From positions 1-64,000 of the forward strand of contig JAQGDQ010000989.1 of the NCBI GenBank assembly GCA_030141605.1: DNA of 64,000 bases. The letters run 5' to 3'. Shown here piece after piece: positions 22,062 through 34,211 of the stretch. Source of the DNA: Tubiluchus corallicola (taxonomy: Eukaryota > Priapulida > Priapulimorpha > Priapulimorphida > Tubiluchidae). The translations under genes were made by a program, and so were the position numbers. The notes beneath the pieces are model-generated. The model was not told where the DNA came from, did not search any database, and saw only the letters and a list, made by a program, of their open reading frames with translations. The first letter of the stretch is position 1. Each line of letters opens with the position of its first letter.

Positions 22062-22888
22062 CAGTTTTATCGCCCTAGTTTCTGTGTGAACCCCCTCCCG
22101 GGGTGCAGGAAGCACAGTGCCTTATAACAAATATTTTTCTAATGTTTGTTATGCATTAAGTAATTCAATATAGGCCTTTTGTATCGTGGATGATGAACTA
22201 TGATTATGGATAATATAAATAGCAAAATCTGAGATAATTAATTTATATTTTAGAATAGAGCAAAAGCTCTTTATACCACCTGCTCTAGCACTGTAAAAAA
22301 GATTTAAATTTATTCCTCACAAAAGTTTGCATCATAGGGAGTTTGTCATTATAACGAGATGCATTAATATGTACTTGTGTATGCAAATATAGACATTTTG
22401 TTTTGTTAAAATATTTGTGTTAGAATAAAATTTTGCTATGGCAGGCTCCCAGTTTCGATTTCTGTTCGACTATAGTGTAAGATACTTCTTTCACATCCCA
22501 TTCATCCATTTGAATGATTTTGATTAAAATTGCATTAAATTTTGGCCATTTACTCAATACGATACATGGATACTGTGTATTCTGTCTATTCTATTAACAA
22601 AAATTAGTATTCTTCCACCTCTCCAAGGTAGGAGGATTCTATACTCTTATATACATGATTGTAACTTTATAAAACATACATTTTAGACTAGCACTTTATT
22701 TATTGCAAATTTAAATAATCTTACATTTGTATAAACTTTATGCCACTGGGTTAAAAATAAATTAAATTGGAAGTAAAATTCTATGTTTTTTGCTTTGATG
22801 TTTTTTTGATAAAGGAAATGTTCGCACGTTCGTTATTTGTACAAGCATGTTGTTGGCATGACGATGACATACTATGTCAAATGGCTAC
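22062..22888 (+). other. ABHD13 3' UTR and downstream DNA
   Basis: AT-rich, no ORF. Several AATAAA-like hexamers occur, for example GAATAAAATT near 22424 and AAATAAATT near 22756, so the transcript end probably lies here; the exact site cannot be chosen. Confidence 0.5.
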
Positions 22889-23510
22889 CTAGCGTATTTG
22901 TATGTGACGCGCTTTGAACAAGTACGGTTCTTCAGAATACCTAGCGTATTTGTATGTGACACGCTTTGAGCAAGTACGGTTCTTCAGGATGCCTAGTGTA
23001 TTTGTATGTGACACGCTTTGAACAAGTACGGTTCTTCAGAATACCTAGCGTATTTGTATGTGACACGCTTTGAACAAGTACGGTTCTTCAGAATACCTAG
23101 CGTGTTTGCATGTGACACGCTTTGAACAAGTACGGTTCTTCAGAATACCTAGCGTATTTGCATGTGACACGCTTTGAACAAGTACGGTTCTTCAGAATAC
23201 CTAGCGTATTTGCATGTGACACGCTTTGAACAAGTACGGGTCTTCAGAATACCTAGTGTATTTGTATGTGACACGCTTTGAACAAGTACGGGTCTTCAGA
23301 ATACCTAGCGTATTTGTATGTGACACGCTTTGAGCAAGTACAGTTCTTCAGGATGCTTAGTGTATTTGTATGTGACACGCTTTGAACAAGTACGGTTCTT
23401 CAGAATACCTAGCGTATTTGTATGTGACACGCTTTGAACAAGTACGGTTCTTCAGGATACCTAGCATATTTGTACATGACAAGCTTTGAACAAGTACGGT
23501 TCTTCAGAAG
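22889..23510 (+). repeat. 52-bp minisatellite, 12 copies
   Basis: Units start every 52 bp from 22889 to 23461 and contain CTAGCGTATTTGTATGTGAC and GCTTTGAACAAGTACGGTTC. Copies differ by a few substitutions (CACGC/CGCGC, TTTGTA/TTTGCA, GGTTC/GGGTC) and no length change except in the last copy. The array lies between the convergent ABHD13 and Rieske genes. Confidence 0.97.
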
Positions 23511-24065
23511 AAATTAAACAAACATGCTGGTGTCAATGTTTAATGTTTTTGACCTTGTATATAAAACTTTGTTGGCAAAATATTGAGCTCTGGCCAAATT
23601 GCTGTATTTATATTCTATGTGTGTTTTATAATTTAGCAAGTCCTGGTGGATAATTCCAATGGCTGCCAGAAAAGTAGAAATAAAATCCAAGTTTAAGAGT
23701 AAAACATGTACATCTTGTTATAAAAATGATAGTATTTAATACTACTGGATGAATGCAGAATCTTGAAATGCAATGCAAGCACAGTTATGAAGGGGTGCCC
23801 TGAAAATTTTCCTAGATTTACGTATGCTGTACACGGAAACAGAATAATCGCTTCAACGTCTTTAGGCAACAGAATTATTAATATTTTGCCAATAATATAC
23901 ATATACAATAATTGTCCCAAAACATATGCTTGCAGTATGTTCTGATTAAAAGCATTTACAGGACTACGAAATCAGGCCGTTCAGAAGCAGTGCGATGTTA
24001 CATCCATTCAGAAAAAGCATGAATAATTTAATAATTTTGTAGCAATGATCTAAAGAAAACCATTT

Positions 24066-27000
24066 TCATCCAACGACGACTTTATCATCGCTTAAAAATT
24101 CATAAACTGGAACCTCGAGGTTTAGCGGGGCCGGACCCTTGCGTATTCGACCGCTCGAGTCGTAATGAGATCCGTGGCACGGACAGTAGTACCCGCCGAA
24201 ATCGCCAGCATTTGCTATCGGCACGCAGCCCAGGTGAGTGCATACGCCGATAACAATAAGCCATTCTGGTTGATGAATGCGATCGTTGTCGTGTTGCGGG
24301 TCTCGCAAAGTGCCAAGGTCAACTGCCTGTTCGGTTGCAATCTCCTCTGCAGTTCGATGCCTATAAATAAAGTAAGTGTAATAAGTTGTTAAATTCCACA
24401 TTTCAAAACCGATGGTAAGGTCAGTTTCCGGCCTTAATATGTAGGTGGCAGTACCCATGTTAATTTACCAGTAAAGTTGTAAAGTAGGTCAAGCCTCAGT
24501 AAATGTTTGGATGATTTTTTAAGTAATTATTTATAGTGTCTCATCTGATTTGCTAACATATGACGTTATAGCCGCATGATGCGAGTAATACTAATTTTGT
24601 TTAGGCTTAAAATTGTAATACAGTCAACCTCGAATATAAGGGACACCTCGGGACCGGAATGTTGTGCATATTCAGTAAAACACCTAAAATTATTAAATTT
24701 TTAACTTTCACTGCTGAAAATTATGCTAAAATGTTTAAAAAGTGTAAAATCAGCAATGTTTTATGCGATGCAGAACTTACGGGTCAAAGCCATATTGGCG
24801 TATAGTGCATTTGCTACACCGTCAAGAAAACAATGTCAAACAAACAGGCTTAGGCTCCTGAAGCTTTGCTATAGCTGCTACGTACTAGTAGGAAATACAG
24901 AATGATACACAGTAATATGTGTATGTACGTCAAATAAGCGTATGATAATACAAATAACGGACGTAATATGACATCACGGAGGCAGTTAAAGGGTTAATAA
25001 TCTGCTCTGGCAGTAACGGTGCATGTCTTACTTGATAAAAAGTGGTTTCCCTCTCCATTTCACTGTCAAGTTCTTCCCCTCCGGAATCTCTGCCAACTTT
25101 ATCTCTATCCTGGCCAAGGCCAACACATCAGCTGAAGCGCTCATCGTGCTCACCAGTTTTGTAACCAAATTTTTGCCTCCATAAGCGCTTGCGGTTACGC
25201 CACCTACAAGTAGCAGCACAACTGAATCAACTCAAATAAGCAAAACCCTTTTTTCCTAGGAATGGCAATCAAATTAAGAAAAGTCCCGGAAAATTGGTTT
25301 AACCTTCAGAACAAATTCAACTCATGATGATAACTTTTCTTGTCACGTCTAGCGCTGAGTGTCAGTTAAATGTTTTAGAGCTAAAAAGGCTACCACACTT
25401 ATGTCTTACTGACTGCAGAGGAATTTACATATAATACAAAAAATTCCCTATACGTACGTAACACCAAGCCACTTTGTTTAACAATAAAATTAAACTAACA
25501 ATGAATGAGCGTTTTCACAGTTCCAGCAATTGATGACGATCAAAGGTCAAAGGTTAAGTTTACCAGACAATGCATTTGTGTATGCTTGACAATGCCTCAT
25601 TCTGTTGTCATAGCAATTAAGAAAAGGGACGAATACTAGGTATAGAACCCTAACTATCTCATTTTTCTTGTTCGCAACCAAGTCCCGCTCAGACAAATGC
25701 ATGTGAAAGTTATTTGTGAAGTTGAAATTGAACACTTGTAGTAGAAACAACTAAACACCAGATTACATTTTTGCACAAAACTAAAACACTTTTATTGAAC
25801 TACATAGTTATATGTAACATGACTGCTACACTGAGGAACAGAGTGTCCTGCAGTGATCACGAATAAGTAGACAGTGGCTAGAAGTGGAATCTAGCCAGTT
25901 TATATATGTAAAGAACTATGCAAAAACATGGCTTCACATATCCCATTACAGTAAAATAGGGGAGATACAGAGAGTTTGAATATTCACTGGACTGAACAAT
26001 TGTATTAAGGGGTGAATTGAACTAGTAAATGTTAAAGTGACTAATCAATAGATGGCAGCACCTAAAATATACAGTTACAACTTACAACTTTCACAATGCA
26101 TAATTAAGTAAACTGCACGAAAACAACTGAAGTTACTGAAGTGGGCTCTGCTTTACCCACATGTCACGTGACGGTTGTAGTTAAGATGCGTTTGCGTGGT
26201 ACACTTAACCTTTGACCTACAGCAACTGCGAGTGAGCATGTTAAAGGCTTGTTAAAGTTGAAACAAAACAAGTAAATAAAGAACAATCTCAAACAATGAC
26301 AATGCATTAACCCTTTCACTACGGAAGGCGACACACTGCCACCTATATTTTTCTAGTAAGGGACGGAAGGCGACCCAAGCTCAGCACTAAGTGCAGTCAC
26401 CCAGGTCAGTTTATTTCACTGCTACAGCCATGCAAGAACATTGTAGAAAAGTTTAACAGTCGTGGGATCGGGCTTGCTTTGCAACAAGTAACGCTAACCA
26501 GCCAATTAGCATCTGAAGCCAGGTACATTCCATAATACTGTACTGTATAGTATATTCCCATGCATAATTGCTTGTTGGTAGCTGGTGAAACGTGTTTAGT
26601 CACTTGTTCTGCATTCTTATAAAATAATTGCATATTATGGAATAGTAATATGACTTTTGTGAAAATTGACTTCTAGATATAAGTATGTGCTTATTTGTGT
26701 GGGTGTGCATGTGTGTGCATGCATGAGTGAATGTGTGTGTGTGTGTGCACAGAAGTATAAACAATCTAATATTAAATATTAGCATTTAATAACAAATAGC
26801 TATTTGTTTATTTACAAGATTCTGTTTTAGTAACACACCACAAGAAGTTATTGTCAAATGTGCAAACACTAATGCGGCCCAGTTAAAAAGCAACTACGTA
26901 GTGAAAGGGTTAAATTAAAATTCAACAGAAACCCTGCACCAAAAATAAGTCATCATTTTTCAGAAAAAACTTGTACAAAGACGGACTCATATTTCTACCT

Positions 27001-28456
27001 GCAGCAATCAGATAGGTAAAGGCTCTCCGTGACAAATCTGTCTCTGATGCCGGTTGTGTGGGATCTTTAGTTGAATCACGTCTGTACTCTGCAAAGTCTG
27101 GTACTTTGGCCACGTCTGAATGCGCATAACGAACTTGAACACAACCTTGAAGTATCACAGAAATTGATCAAATAAGTATTGGCAATTATCAGAGCACGGG
27201 TTAAATTGGAGCACAAGAATTTACATGTTTTCAGGTTTACGTTTTTTGAACTTCTGCCATACTTTCTGACTTTCATTATGCCTAAAAACATATGCTACGC
27301 CTGTAAATAAAATAACAGCAAGGGAAAAACAGCAGAAAGTCTAGAAATATAACTTCTTACTGCTAAATATTATACTTGTTAAATAGCCGCTTAGTTGTAA
27401 TGCTGTCTGTTAAATGAGCGATGGTCAAAAGATATTATTTTTGTCTTTGACTGAGAAAGTCATGTAATCTCAAAAATTGTTCTGAAAAAGCAAAATTCCT
27501 AGCAATGACTCTATATTCAAATTGTTCGTTTTGCTCCAAAGTCAAAACTTGATTCTACATTTGCAATATTTTAAAAACTCATCTAAAATGTCCACTATTA
27601 ACATCTTTCTCCAAGGAAGATAAACCTGCTTGCTAACTGCCGTTTGCTGATTGACAATTTGCATTCAATTAGCAATTTTACCGGACATGTTTAAATTAAT
27701 AAAAAACCAACCCGGGAAAAAAAACACGCCTGGGATAAACCAGACCCATGGTAAGCACAGTAATTCAGCGCCACCTACAACAGCAGTTGCGCAAGCTATT
27801 ACACTACAATCATATCTCGGTTTGCGGGACAGAAGCCGGGAGATGTTACTGATGCTAAGCTAATACTATAGGCGCTATGTTTTAGACTCACGGTAATGTA
27901 GAATCAATCACCTAATTGTCTCAAAAACGTCTAATACGGGTCACTCCTATGCAACAGTATATAAAAACTGTTGGCAATTGACTGAAATTACTCCGCATAA
28001 TTGACTCTATATTTTCATACAGACAGACATATACACGTGGTTACACTGAAAAAGTGTATCAGTAACAAAATGACAGCCCGCTAAGTGTCCTAACCTTTTC
28101 GATTTATTGGACCTATACATGCTATTGTTTTGCACATTTACTGTATAGTTTCTAATATATAGTACACTACCACCACTATTAAGTATTTACAGTTTATGTT
28201 TACCAACATTTACTGGTTTTGCTGAAAAGTAAGACTTACCAGACATCAACGAAGAAGCTTTTGGTACGCCCACTGGCAATTTTGAAGCTAAAGTGTAACT
28301 AGTTTTAACAACAGCCGGCTCTACAATTACAGTTTTAGGATTTTCGACAAAATTCACGGCAACGCCAATGCATTTTGCTGGGTTTCCAACTGCATTGGTA
28401 GTAGCGCTCAAATATCCAGCTAATCCAGAACCAGCAGCACGAGATAATCCGAACAT
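24066..28456 (-). CDS. UQCRFS1: Cytochrome b-c1 complex Rieske iron-sulfur subunit, mitochondrial, 4 exons
   Basis: Exons on the minus strand in coding order are 28456-28240, 27145-26999, 25203-25032 and 24360-24066. All have GT/AG borders and matching phases, giving about 276 aa (human 274). Exon 1 encodes the mitochondrial presequence and N-terminal region. Exon 2 has VPDFAEYRR and the start of the membrane helix. Exon 3 gives [20 protein letters not shown] and [10 protein letters not shown]. Exon 4 carries both cluster-binding loops, CTHLGC and CPCHGSHYD, plus [14 protein letters not shown] and a final VVG. The protein passes electrons from ubiquinol to cytochrome c1 in complex III of the inner membrane. 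All [2Fe-2S] ligands (2 Cys, 2 His) and the disulfide cysteines are present, so it is complete. The TGA is at 24066-24068. Confidence 0.97.
24622..24700 (+). mobile_element. Fragment of a DNA element with CAGTCAACCTCGAATATAAG terminus
   Basis: Lies in Rieske intron 3. The sequence CAGTCAACCTCGAATATAAG then GGACACC resembles the ends of Tigger/mariner-like elements. The opposite end was not found. Confidence 0.35.
26311..26909. mobile_element. piggyBac-like MITE with TTAA target duplication
   Basis: The termini CCCTTTCACTACG and inverted CGTAGTGAAAGGG are flanked by TTAA on both sides (26307-26310, 26910-26913). The element is 599 bp without transposase and includes a TG-rich microsatellite at about 26695-26750. 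It is located in Rieske intron 2, about 90 bp from exon 2. Confidence 0.8.
27890..28085 (-). repeat. Partial inverse relative of the 11538-12033 MITE
   Basis: Read on the minus strand it matches the interior of the CAGGGATGAGAAT element (TAACCACG...ATATAT, TTGACTCAATT-like and CTCCTATGCA blocks). Termini are missing. Lies in Rieske intron 1. Confidence 0.6.
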
Positions 28457-28880
28457 TTTTACAAAATTAAATCTACATTTGGGTAATTCTTGAATTCAGA
28501 AATTGCTAGAAAATTTCGTTAAATTTCGTTTTACATTAACAGGCGTCCTTCAAGTCTAAAACTGTGTGTCGAAAGTCCGCAGTATCGCATATCTTTTTCT
28601 TGCTTTTTCACAACCAGTAAGAATGTTCGTTTCAACTGCACTTTCTTAATAACCCGCAACGTCACGTGTTTAAAGTCTATGACCACTAGCATTAACCACA
28701 AATTAAATACGAAAATAAATCAAAATCAAATAAAACAAGCACGCTTAGTTAATTAAGCACGCTAATAATCATCATTAAAAAACAAATATCATGTCTCTCA
28801 CCATATACAGACTCCAACACTAGCAACTTATATATATATATATATATATTATATTATTTATATGAATTAACAAAGAAGAG
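28457..28880. other. Upstream region of the Rieske gene
   Basis: Expected 5' UTR and promoter (minus-strand transcription). No TATA box is obvious. A (TA)n tract of about 20 bp is at 28830-28850. Confidence 0.4.
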
Positions 28881-29186
28881 GGAATGGGGTGAAGTCATAC
28901 AAAAGTGTCAACTTAGATGGATTGGACACCTCATCAGGTTATCACAGGATTCTCCAATTACTACAGCATTACAGAAAGCACTAATACCAGGGTAGAAATG
29001 AAATAAGAGAACAGCTGATAAATGATCACATATTTAGATGTTTTAAAGAAAGACGTATTAAATACTGCACTTGACTTAAATGAACCGAATACTTGGCATG
29101 TGGCAGCAGATCAGGGAACGTGGCATCAAATTATGAGTGGTGCTGTGTTACATAACGGAAGCACCGAAGGTGATGACGATGATGGT
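28880..29186 (+). mobile_element. 3' end of a LINE (non-LTR retrotransposon)
   Basis: In plus frame the DNA reads CQLRWIGHLIRLSQDSPIT, ALQKALIPG and YLDVLKKDVLNTALDLNEPN followed by TWH..A. This is the C-terminal segment found after the reverse transcriptase in APE-type LINEs and the same family as 48545-51272. It has a frame break and ends in a GATGACGATGATG tail. No RT core is present. Confidence 0.7.
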
Positions 29187-30903
29187 TGGTAACTGTAATG
29201 AGCCAAGTTTACCATTTTATTAACCTAGGCAAGAGATAATGGCTTATATGTTTGGATATTGACTATTAGGGGTGAACGTTGGAGTTCGAATCTTTGAACC
29301 GAATTCGATTTGAATGTAAAACTACAGATTCAAATAATTCAGCACATCAACAACACGTGCATTCTTTATCATTAAAAATGTTTGAAGCAGCATGCAATTA
29401 AAGCAATTTAGAACAAATTATTAGTAGTTTTACTCCAGAACAGAGAATGACACCACCCTAGTCCCTAAACAAGTTTCATGAGCCAAGTGAAATCCCTAAT
29501 AAGAGTTGGTATTAACCCCAAAGATGATCGAATAACAATGCCGAAACGTCCTGCCAAACAATTTAATGTTGTCGCACTGTCAAGTGAAGGCCACTTAGTG
29601 TTTTATAGAATATGCAAATAAATGAGTAAATGCGTAATTTGAGTAAATGCGGCTCGAAAATGAGTAATTTGCTACTGTATAAATTATGATAGTTCAAAAA
29701 TAAGTCAAGGCTGCATGCTGACAGAGTCCTGTTAGACAGTTCCTTATTCTCATGGTTTGACTTGATTCGATTATAAGTATTACAATTATGTGGTTTTGCA
29801 TAAAACCTTTATAATTTTCCTTTTTAATAAACTGCAAATTAGATACAAATAGCCGGTTGCCAGAACAAATAATTAATCTGGCTATCGTGTTCCATGGGCG
29901 AAAGACCAATTTCTAATTTCTAGGCATGTTTAGCACCATTTTCCCCATAATAGTGAGTGCTTTGTCTATCTCTAATACTTACCATTATAATTGCACGTCG
30001 TTGTATAATGGTTAATGTTTTATTTACTTATGATGTTTATAATCCAGATAATTTATGCTCTATGAAGAAAAGTAAACTAAAGTAACACTGAAAGTGCCTA
30101 GTTTAATCTAGTTACTGTAGTAAACTGAAGGAGGAACTTTTAATGCCAAAAATTGTGGTAGAGGCCAGCACGAAGTTGCCAACTGCCATAACGCCCAGTC
30201 AGGACTGGGTTTTTTGCTAAACAGGTGCCTAGGGCGCCAAATTCTGGAAATGATTCCTTAACTTTAGTATAAGTAATAACACAGTTATTGATGCGTTATC
30301 GAGTTCTCGTCCATGGTTATATTGTATGCATATCGTTTACCTAATAATGGCAGATAAACCTGTAAAAATCAAAGTCTCGAGGAGTGCGCAATACATGAAA
30401 CGAAAAGTAAAAAAGCTCGCGGACATTGAACAGCAGCAAAATTTTAACTGAAGTATTTGCAACCAGACCAGAGTTACATGATTGTGAAGGTGATTATACT
30501 AGTCAAAGGGATGCCTGTGTTTAGAGGAGTTAGAGGAGATATGTGTTTAGAGGAGACACAAAAGTGGGTGTTCTGATGAATAAGCTAAAGGAAAGTCTAG
30601 CCGCAGGTTTGTACAATAAACGAAGACTGCGTGGGAGAAAATATAGAAATGTTAGTTGCCAGTAAAGACACAGGACATACATGCAGTGAGGCTAATTTCA
30701 AATGTAACTGTAGAAAGGTAATTACCTTCAGTTAGTTAGGACACTGTATAGGCCTAAAACACAAATACCAATATACTTGTCTCTGGGGCGTCAAACTATC
30801 TAGAGCCCTGCGCCTAGTCGACATTATAGAACATTTACTAAGCAATGCAAAATCAGAATTTTTCTTGTGGCCCTGAAGAGGGCCGGTTGGTTGTTATTTG
30901 AAA
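29187..30903 (+). repeat. Diverged duplicate of the histone H4 downstream region
   Basis: Matches 54356-55490 in the same orientation, for example AACTGAAGGAGGAACTTTTA, GCCAACTGCCATAACGCCCA and TACAATAAACGAAGACTGCG. This copy has about 0.5 kb extra at 29382-29880 and smaller indels. Similarity stops around ten bases short of the H4 stop codon equivalent, so no histone coding sequence is included. Confidence 0.88.
30869..30884 (-). terminator. Orphan histone-type 3' stem-loop
   Basis: On the minus strand it reads GGCCCTCTTCAGGGCC, identical to the H4 stem-loop at 55455-55470, followed by a purine-rich AAAAATTCTGATTTTGC element. The spacer between stem-loop and downstream element is shortened relative to H4. 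There is no histone ORF upstream on that strand. Confidence 0.85.
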
Positions 30904-31198
30904 CATTAATAACTAAATTTAAAATATATTCACGAAGTACAATGTAAGTAAAGAAATCACGAAATACACAAATATTGAAAAATTAATTTTGGTAAATAAA
31001 ACATTTAAAGGTACTACACAAGATAGTATTTATGCGAAACTAAGTTTTGTAACACAGTTGCAATATATTTTAGTTACATGAATGTGCTGTCATCAAAATA
31101 AATGAGTTATTATGTCACTGTTAGTATGGATACCATTTAAAAAAATATTCAAAAATAGTTATTCATAGGAAATCTGAACAACAAGGTTGTGATAAGTT

Positions 31199-31652
31199 AT
31201 GTTAGCTATATGGTGGGCCTGTTGCTCACCACTGGGCCTAAAACCAGTGTCCGGGGTCACACTAGAATGAAATGTCATTACACTAATAGTTTTTTAACTT
31301 TATTCAACAATCGACTACATTTTATTCAAGTTCCTGTGTTTCCACTGTACACTTTTCCAAGTTACAACTTCCTTAGAATTACTTCCGGTCGTGACGTATT
31401 TCTGAAAAACTCCTTCATCATCTGGCTAAACTGCATTACTATGCCATGGTCGAATACTTCCTTTTCTGGATGACTGGGATAAGAACACGCCCGTTTGCGT
31501 ATTTTCTCTAGAGGAAGTTAAAAAATGTTTGGACTTGCCGGCCATATTCTCGAGTAACGTATTTCTGTTGCTTCTAATGGACAGGACGACCACAACACAA
31601 ACGTTTATACAAAATTTTAGTGTTTAGTAAAGACTTTGTGTTTATCCATGTC
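31199..31652 (+). repeat. Promoter-containing repeat, copy 1 (copy 2 at 63507-64000)
   Basis: About 90% identical by eye to 63507-64000, for example AATTACTTCCGGTCGTGACG and GGAAGTTAAAAAATGTTTGG. It ends in a TATA-like TATACAAAA (31606-31614) and the leader of the small secreted-peptide ORF. Copy 2 has TATATAAAA at the same place. Confidence 0.88.
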
Positions 31653-31673
31653 TACTGTTGTTTACTTCCTAAG

Positions 31674-31877
31674 ATGAAATTCTGTTTCTTCTACCGGTTG
31701 GCTCTAACTGTTCTTGTGCTGTGCATTTTGTTGCGAAACCCAACATGCAGTGCTAACAACGGCGATGACGACGACAACGATGATGATGAAGCCACTAGTT
31801 CTATTGATACTACTCCTGAAGCTAGTCGGGAGCCTGCCGTGGACGTTGTACTCGGCCCAGTAATCGTCGGGAACTAA
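31674..31877 (+). CDS. Small secreted acidic peptide (67 aa), unknown family
   Basis: The ATG at 31674 opens with a strong signal peptide (MKFCFFYRLALTVLVLCILL, then RNPTCSA with likely cleavage after TCSA). An acidic run NNGDDDDNDDDEATSS follows, then a Ser/Thr/Pro-containing stretch and a hydrophobic end VVLGPVIVGN before TAA. A TATA-like box lies about 68 bp upstream inside a duplicated region. The layout signal-acidic-short tail resembles precursor exons of secreted peptides, and a cysteine-containing frame (NGNGVYCCRAHL, 31905-31940) follows after a stop, so the gene may be spliced or broken. No family recognised. Function is unknown. Confidence 0.5.
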   Translation: MKFCFFYRLALTVLVLCILLRNPTCSANNGDDDDNDDDEATSSIDTTPEASREPAVDVVLGPVIVGN

Positions 31878-31879
31878 TC

Positions 31880-33015
31880 CATCACGTCTGACGCAAATCA
31901 AACAACGGTAACGGCGTCTACTGCTGTCGGGCACATCTTCGCCTGCACACTACAATAACAAGCACCAACACGCCAACGAACGTTACGACAGCTACACATG
32001 CGATGATTATCCACAACATTCCACTCGTTAAGCCGCCTGGTTGTTCTAGCAAAATAACACAAACTTATAAAGAGCAATTACCTAGAAAACCTTACTAATG
32101 AACCTTTTAATTCCAGATTTTAATTAAGCTGTGTTTTAATACAATTTAACAAGCACATTGTTGCAGAAATTAATTAAGAAGCATTTATAGCGATCTATAG
32201 AATCAACACGGAATTAATTAATATAAACAGTAAAAGCATTTGGCTTTTGCACTCTGCTGATAAAATGCAATGTTTCCTCTGTATGAAAATGCAAATCTTG
32301 CAAAAAATGAGTGACAGCTGAAATCATTACATGTCGTATAACAGCAAAATTCTGCAAGCATAAATTTAACAATCTCGAGGAAATCCAAAGTTAGAAACAT
32401 AACACTTCTGCAAAAAAATTATATTGTAGTGTTGATACAAGTTCACTAAATTTTAACTAACGTAAAACGTTTCGGTTTGGAAGGGTGAACATTCTTAATC
32501 TACTTCAAACATTGGACAAGCAGAATTTTAATACAAAAAATTTGCCTTCAAGACAAGCAGACAAAGCAGTTCTAGTCCAGCGAATAGTACACACTACTAT
32601 GCGAGTGACTTGTCCCACTATTTCCTTTGCCACGCTGTGATTTTGATAACTTTGAGAACATTCTACATGATTTATCTGCAGAATCATGTTCAATAACCAT
32701 ATTTATGAAAATAGTTTCTGGCGCACGTCAAAATTAGTGAACTAGATATCGATACCAAAAAATAAAGAAATAGCATTTTACACTTTTTCAAAAGACACAA
32801 AACATTTTTAGCTGACGTCTAATAAAATTGGTTTGATAAAACTTCTGTTAACATTTATTTGCAATTTTTGCAAAGTTATGAAAATATAAAATAGAATTAT
32901 AAAAAAATAACCACCAGCAACTACATAAAAATGGAGCAGCAGAAAGGGGCATATGAAAGATCATAATTTACCAAATGGAGCAGCAGAAAGGGGCATATGA
33001 AAGATCATATTTTAC
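31880..33015. other. Non-coding interval up to the FN3 exons
   Basis: From 32231 onward this is unit 1 of the 2.3-kb tandem duplication (intron-type DNA). No further DCC-family exon was found below 33016 on the minus strand. Confidence 0.5.
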
Positions 33016-34211
33016 CCACTAAGTCAGTTAAATAAGTTTCTTGCATAAACCAGTCAGTCGCTGGCCCACTTCCATTCACTGTCATTGCAGAAATCCGTAC
33101 CTGATATTCAGTGTTGTGTAGTAACCCTGAAATATTACCAAAAAACAAAATTATAGACTACAAATGTCAGATATAAAAAATCAATTTAAAATACTACATG
33201 AGCTACAATGTATGTGGCAAAAAATGAGTGGCTTAATTATTAGCAGTATTGATATGTTTACAAAGTGTGTGTGTCTCAGTTTTCTCTGTTAGACCATAAA
33301 TTTTTTCCAAGAAGCAGTTCATTCACAATTTCTAACTTTACAATTAGCTCTGTTTGCAGGGAATGCAAAAATTAACCATTTAACTTATTTTTATAATCAA
33401 TGGCTTTTTGTCACAAAAAATTAAATTAGCTGTCATCACCTTTTAACACATAAAATCTTCTGTTGCCATCAGTTGCAACTGTTGTGCCCTTATGTCCCGT
33501 TCTCTTGTAGCGTATTTTATAACCAGTTATGACTCCATTTCGTGTACCTGCTGGGGGTGGTTCCCATGCTACAACTATACTAGATGAACAGGCAGTTTCC
33601 AATATTACATTTTGAGGTGTATCGCTTGGCTCTGAAATAATCGTCAAAATGTTCTTTTAATCACAGAAAGTTGCTTAGCTGAATAACATTATGGTTAAAT
33701 GTATTTATAAATGTTTGCACTTAAGTGTCGTCATGACAACAGTATTACTTGATAAAAAAAATTATTTTTCAACCAAGTTGCTGCATACATGCTGTTAGCA
33801 TCAAATTACAACAATCCCAAACGAGCTAAAAGGCTGCTTAAGTATACACAGTTTATCTTCAATAGTGGTACAAATCTAAACACATCTTCTGACGTGAGAT
33901 AATAGATAATCACTTACTGTCAGAGAATGTTCGAGCTATGACATCATCGGAACTTAGTCCGATACCATTTTCATTGGAAGACATTATGCGGAAGCTGTAC
34001 TCTGTGTAAGCTTTCATGTCTAGAAACATGTGTTGATTTTCTACTACATCGACAACTTTTTCATTGGATGGACAAAGTCCCACTTCAAAGTATGAGATAC
34101 GATAGCCAGTCACAGGTGTGTTGGTATGACTGGGTGGCTCCCAAGTCAATTCCATAGAATAAGGTGAAGTTGGTTGAGTTTTCACATCTTGAGGTGGTCC
34201 AGGAACATGCA
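33016..34211 (-). CDS. FN2-FN3 module, second (downstream) copy
   Basis: Exons 34211-33918 (294 bp), 33631-33440 (192 bp) and 33126-33016 (111 bp) match the upstream copy in length and splice sites, with no stops or frameshifts. Amino-acid changes include VGLCPSNEK for [14 protein letters not shown] for SASSS, RTGHKG for RMGHEG, and LTDLV for LTDLD at the end. Two new cysteines appear, one in each FN3 domain. The intact frames suggest it is used or recently formed. Confidence 0.8.
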
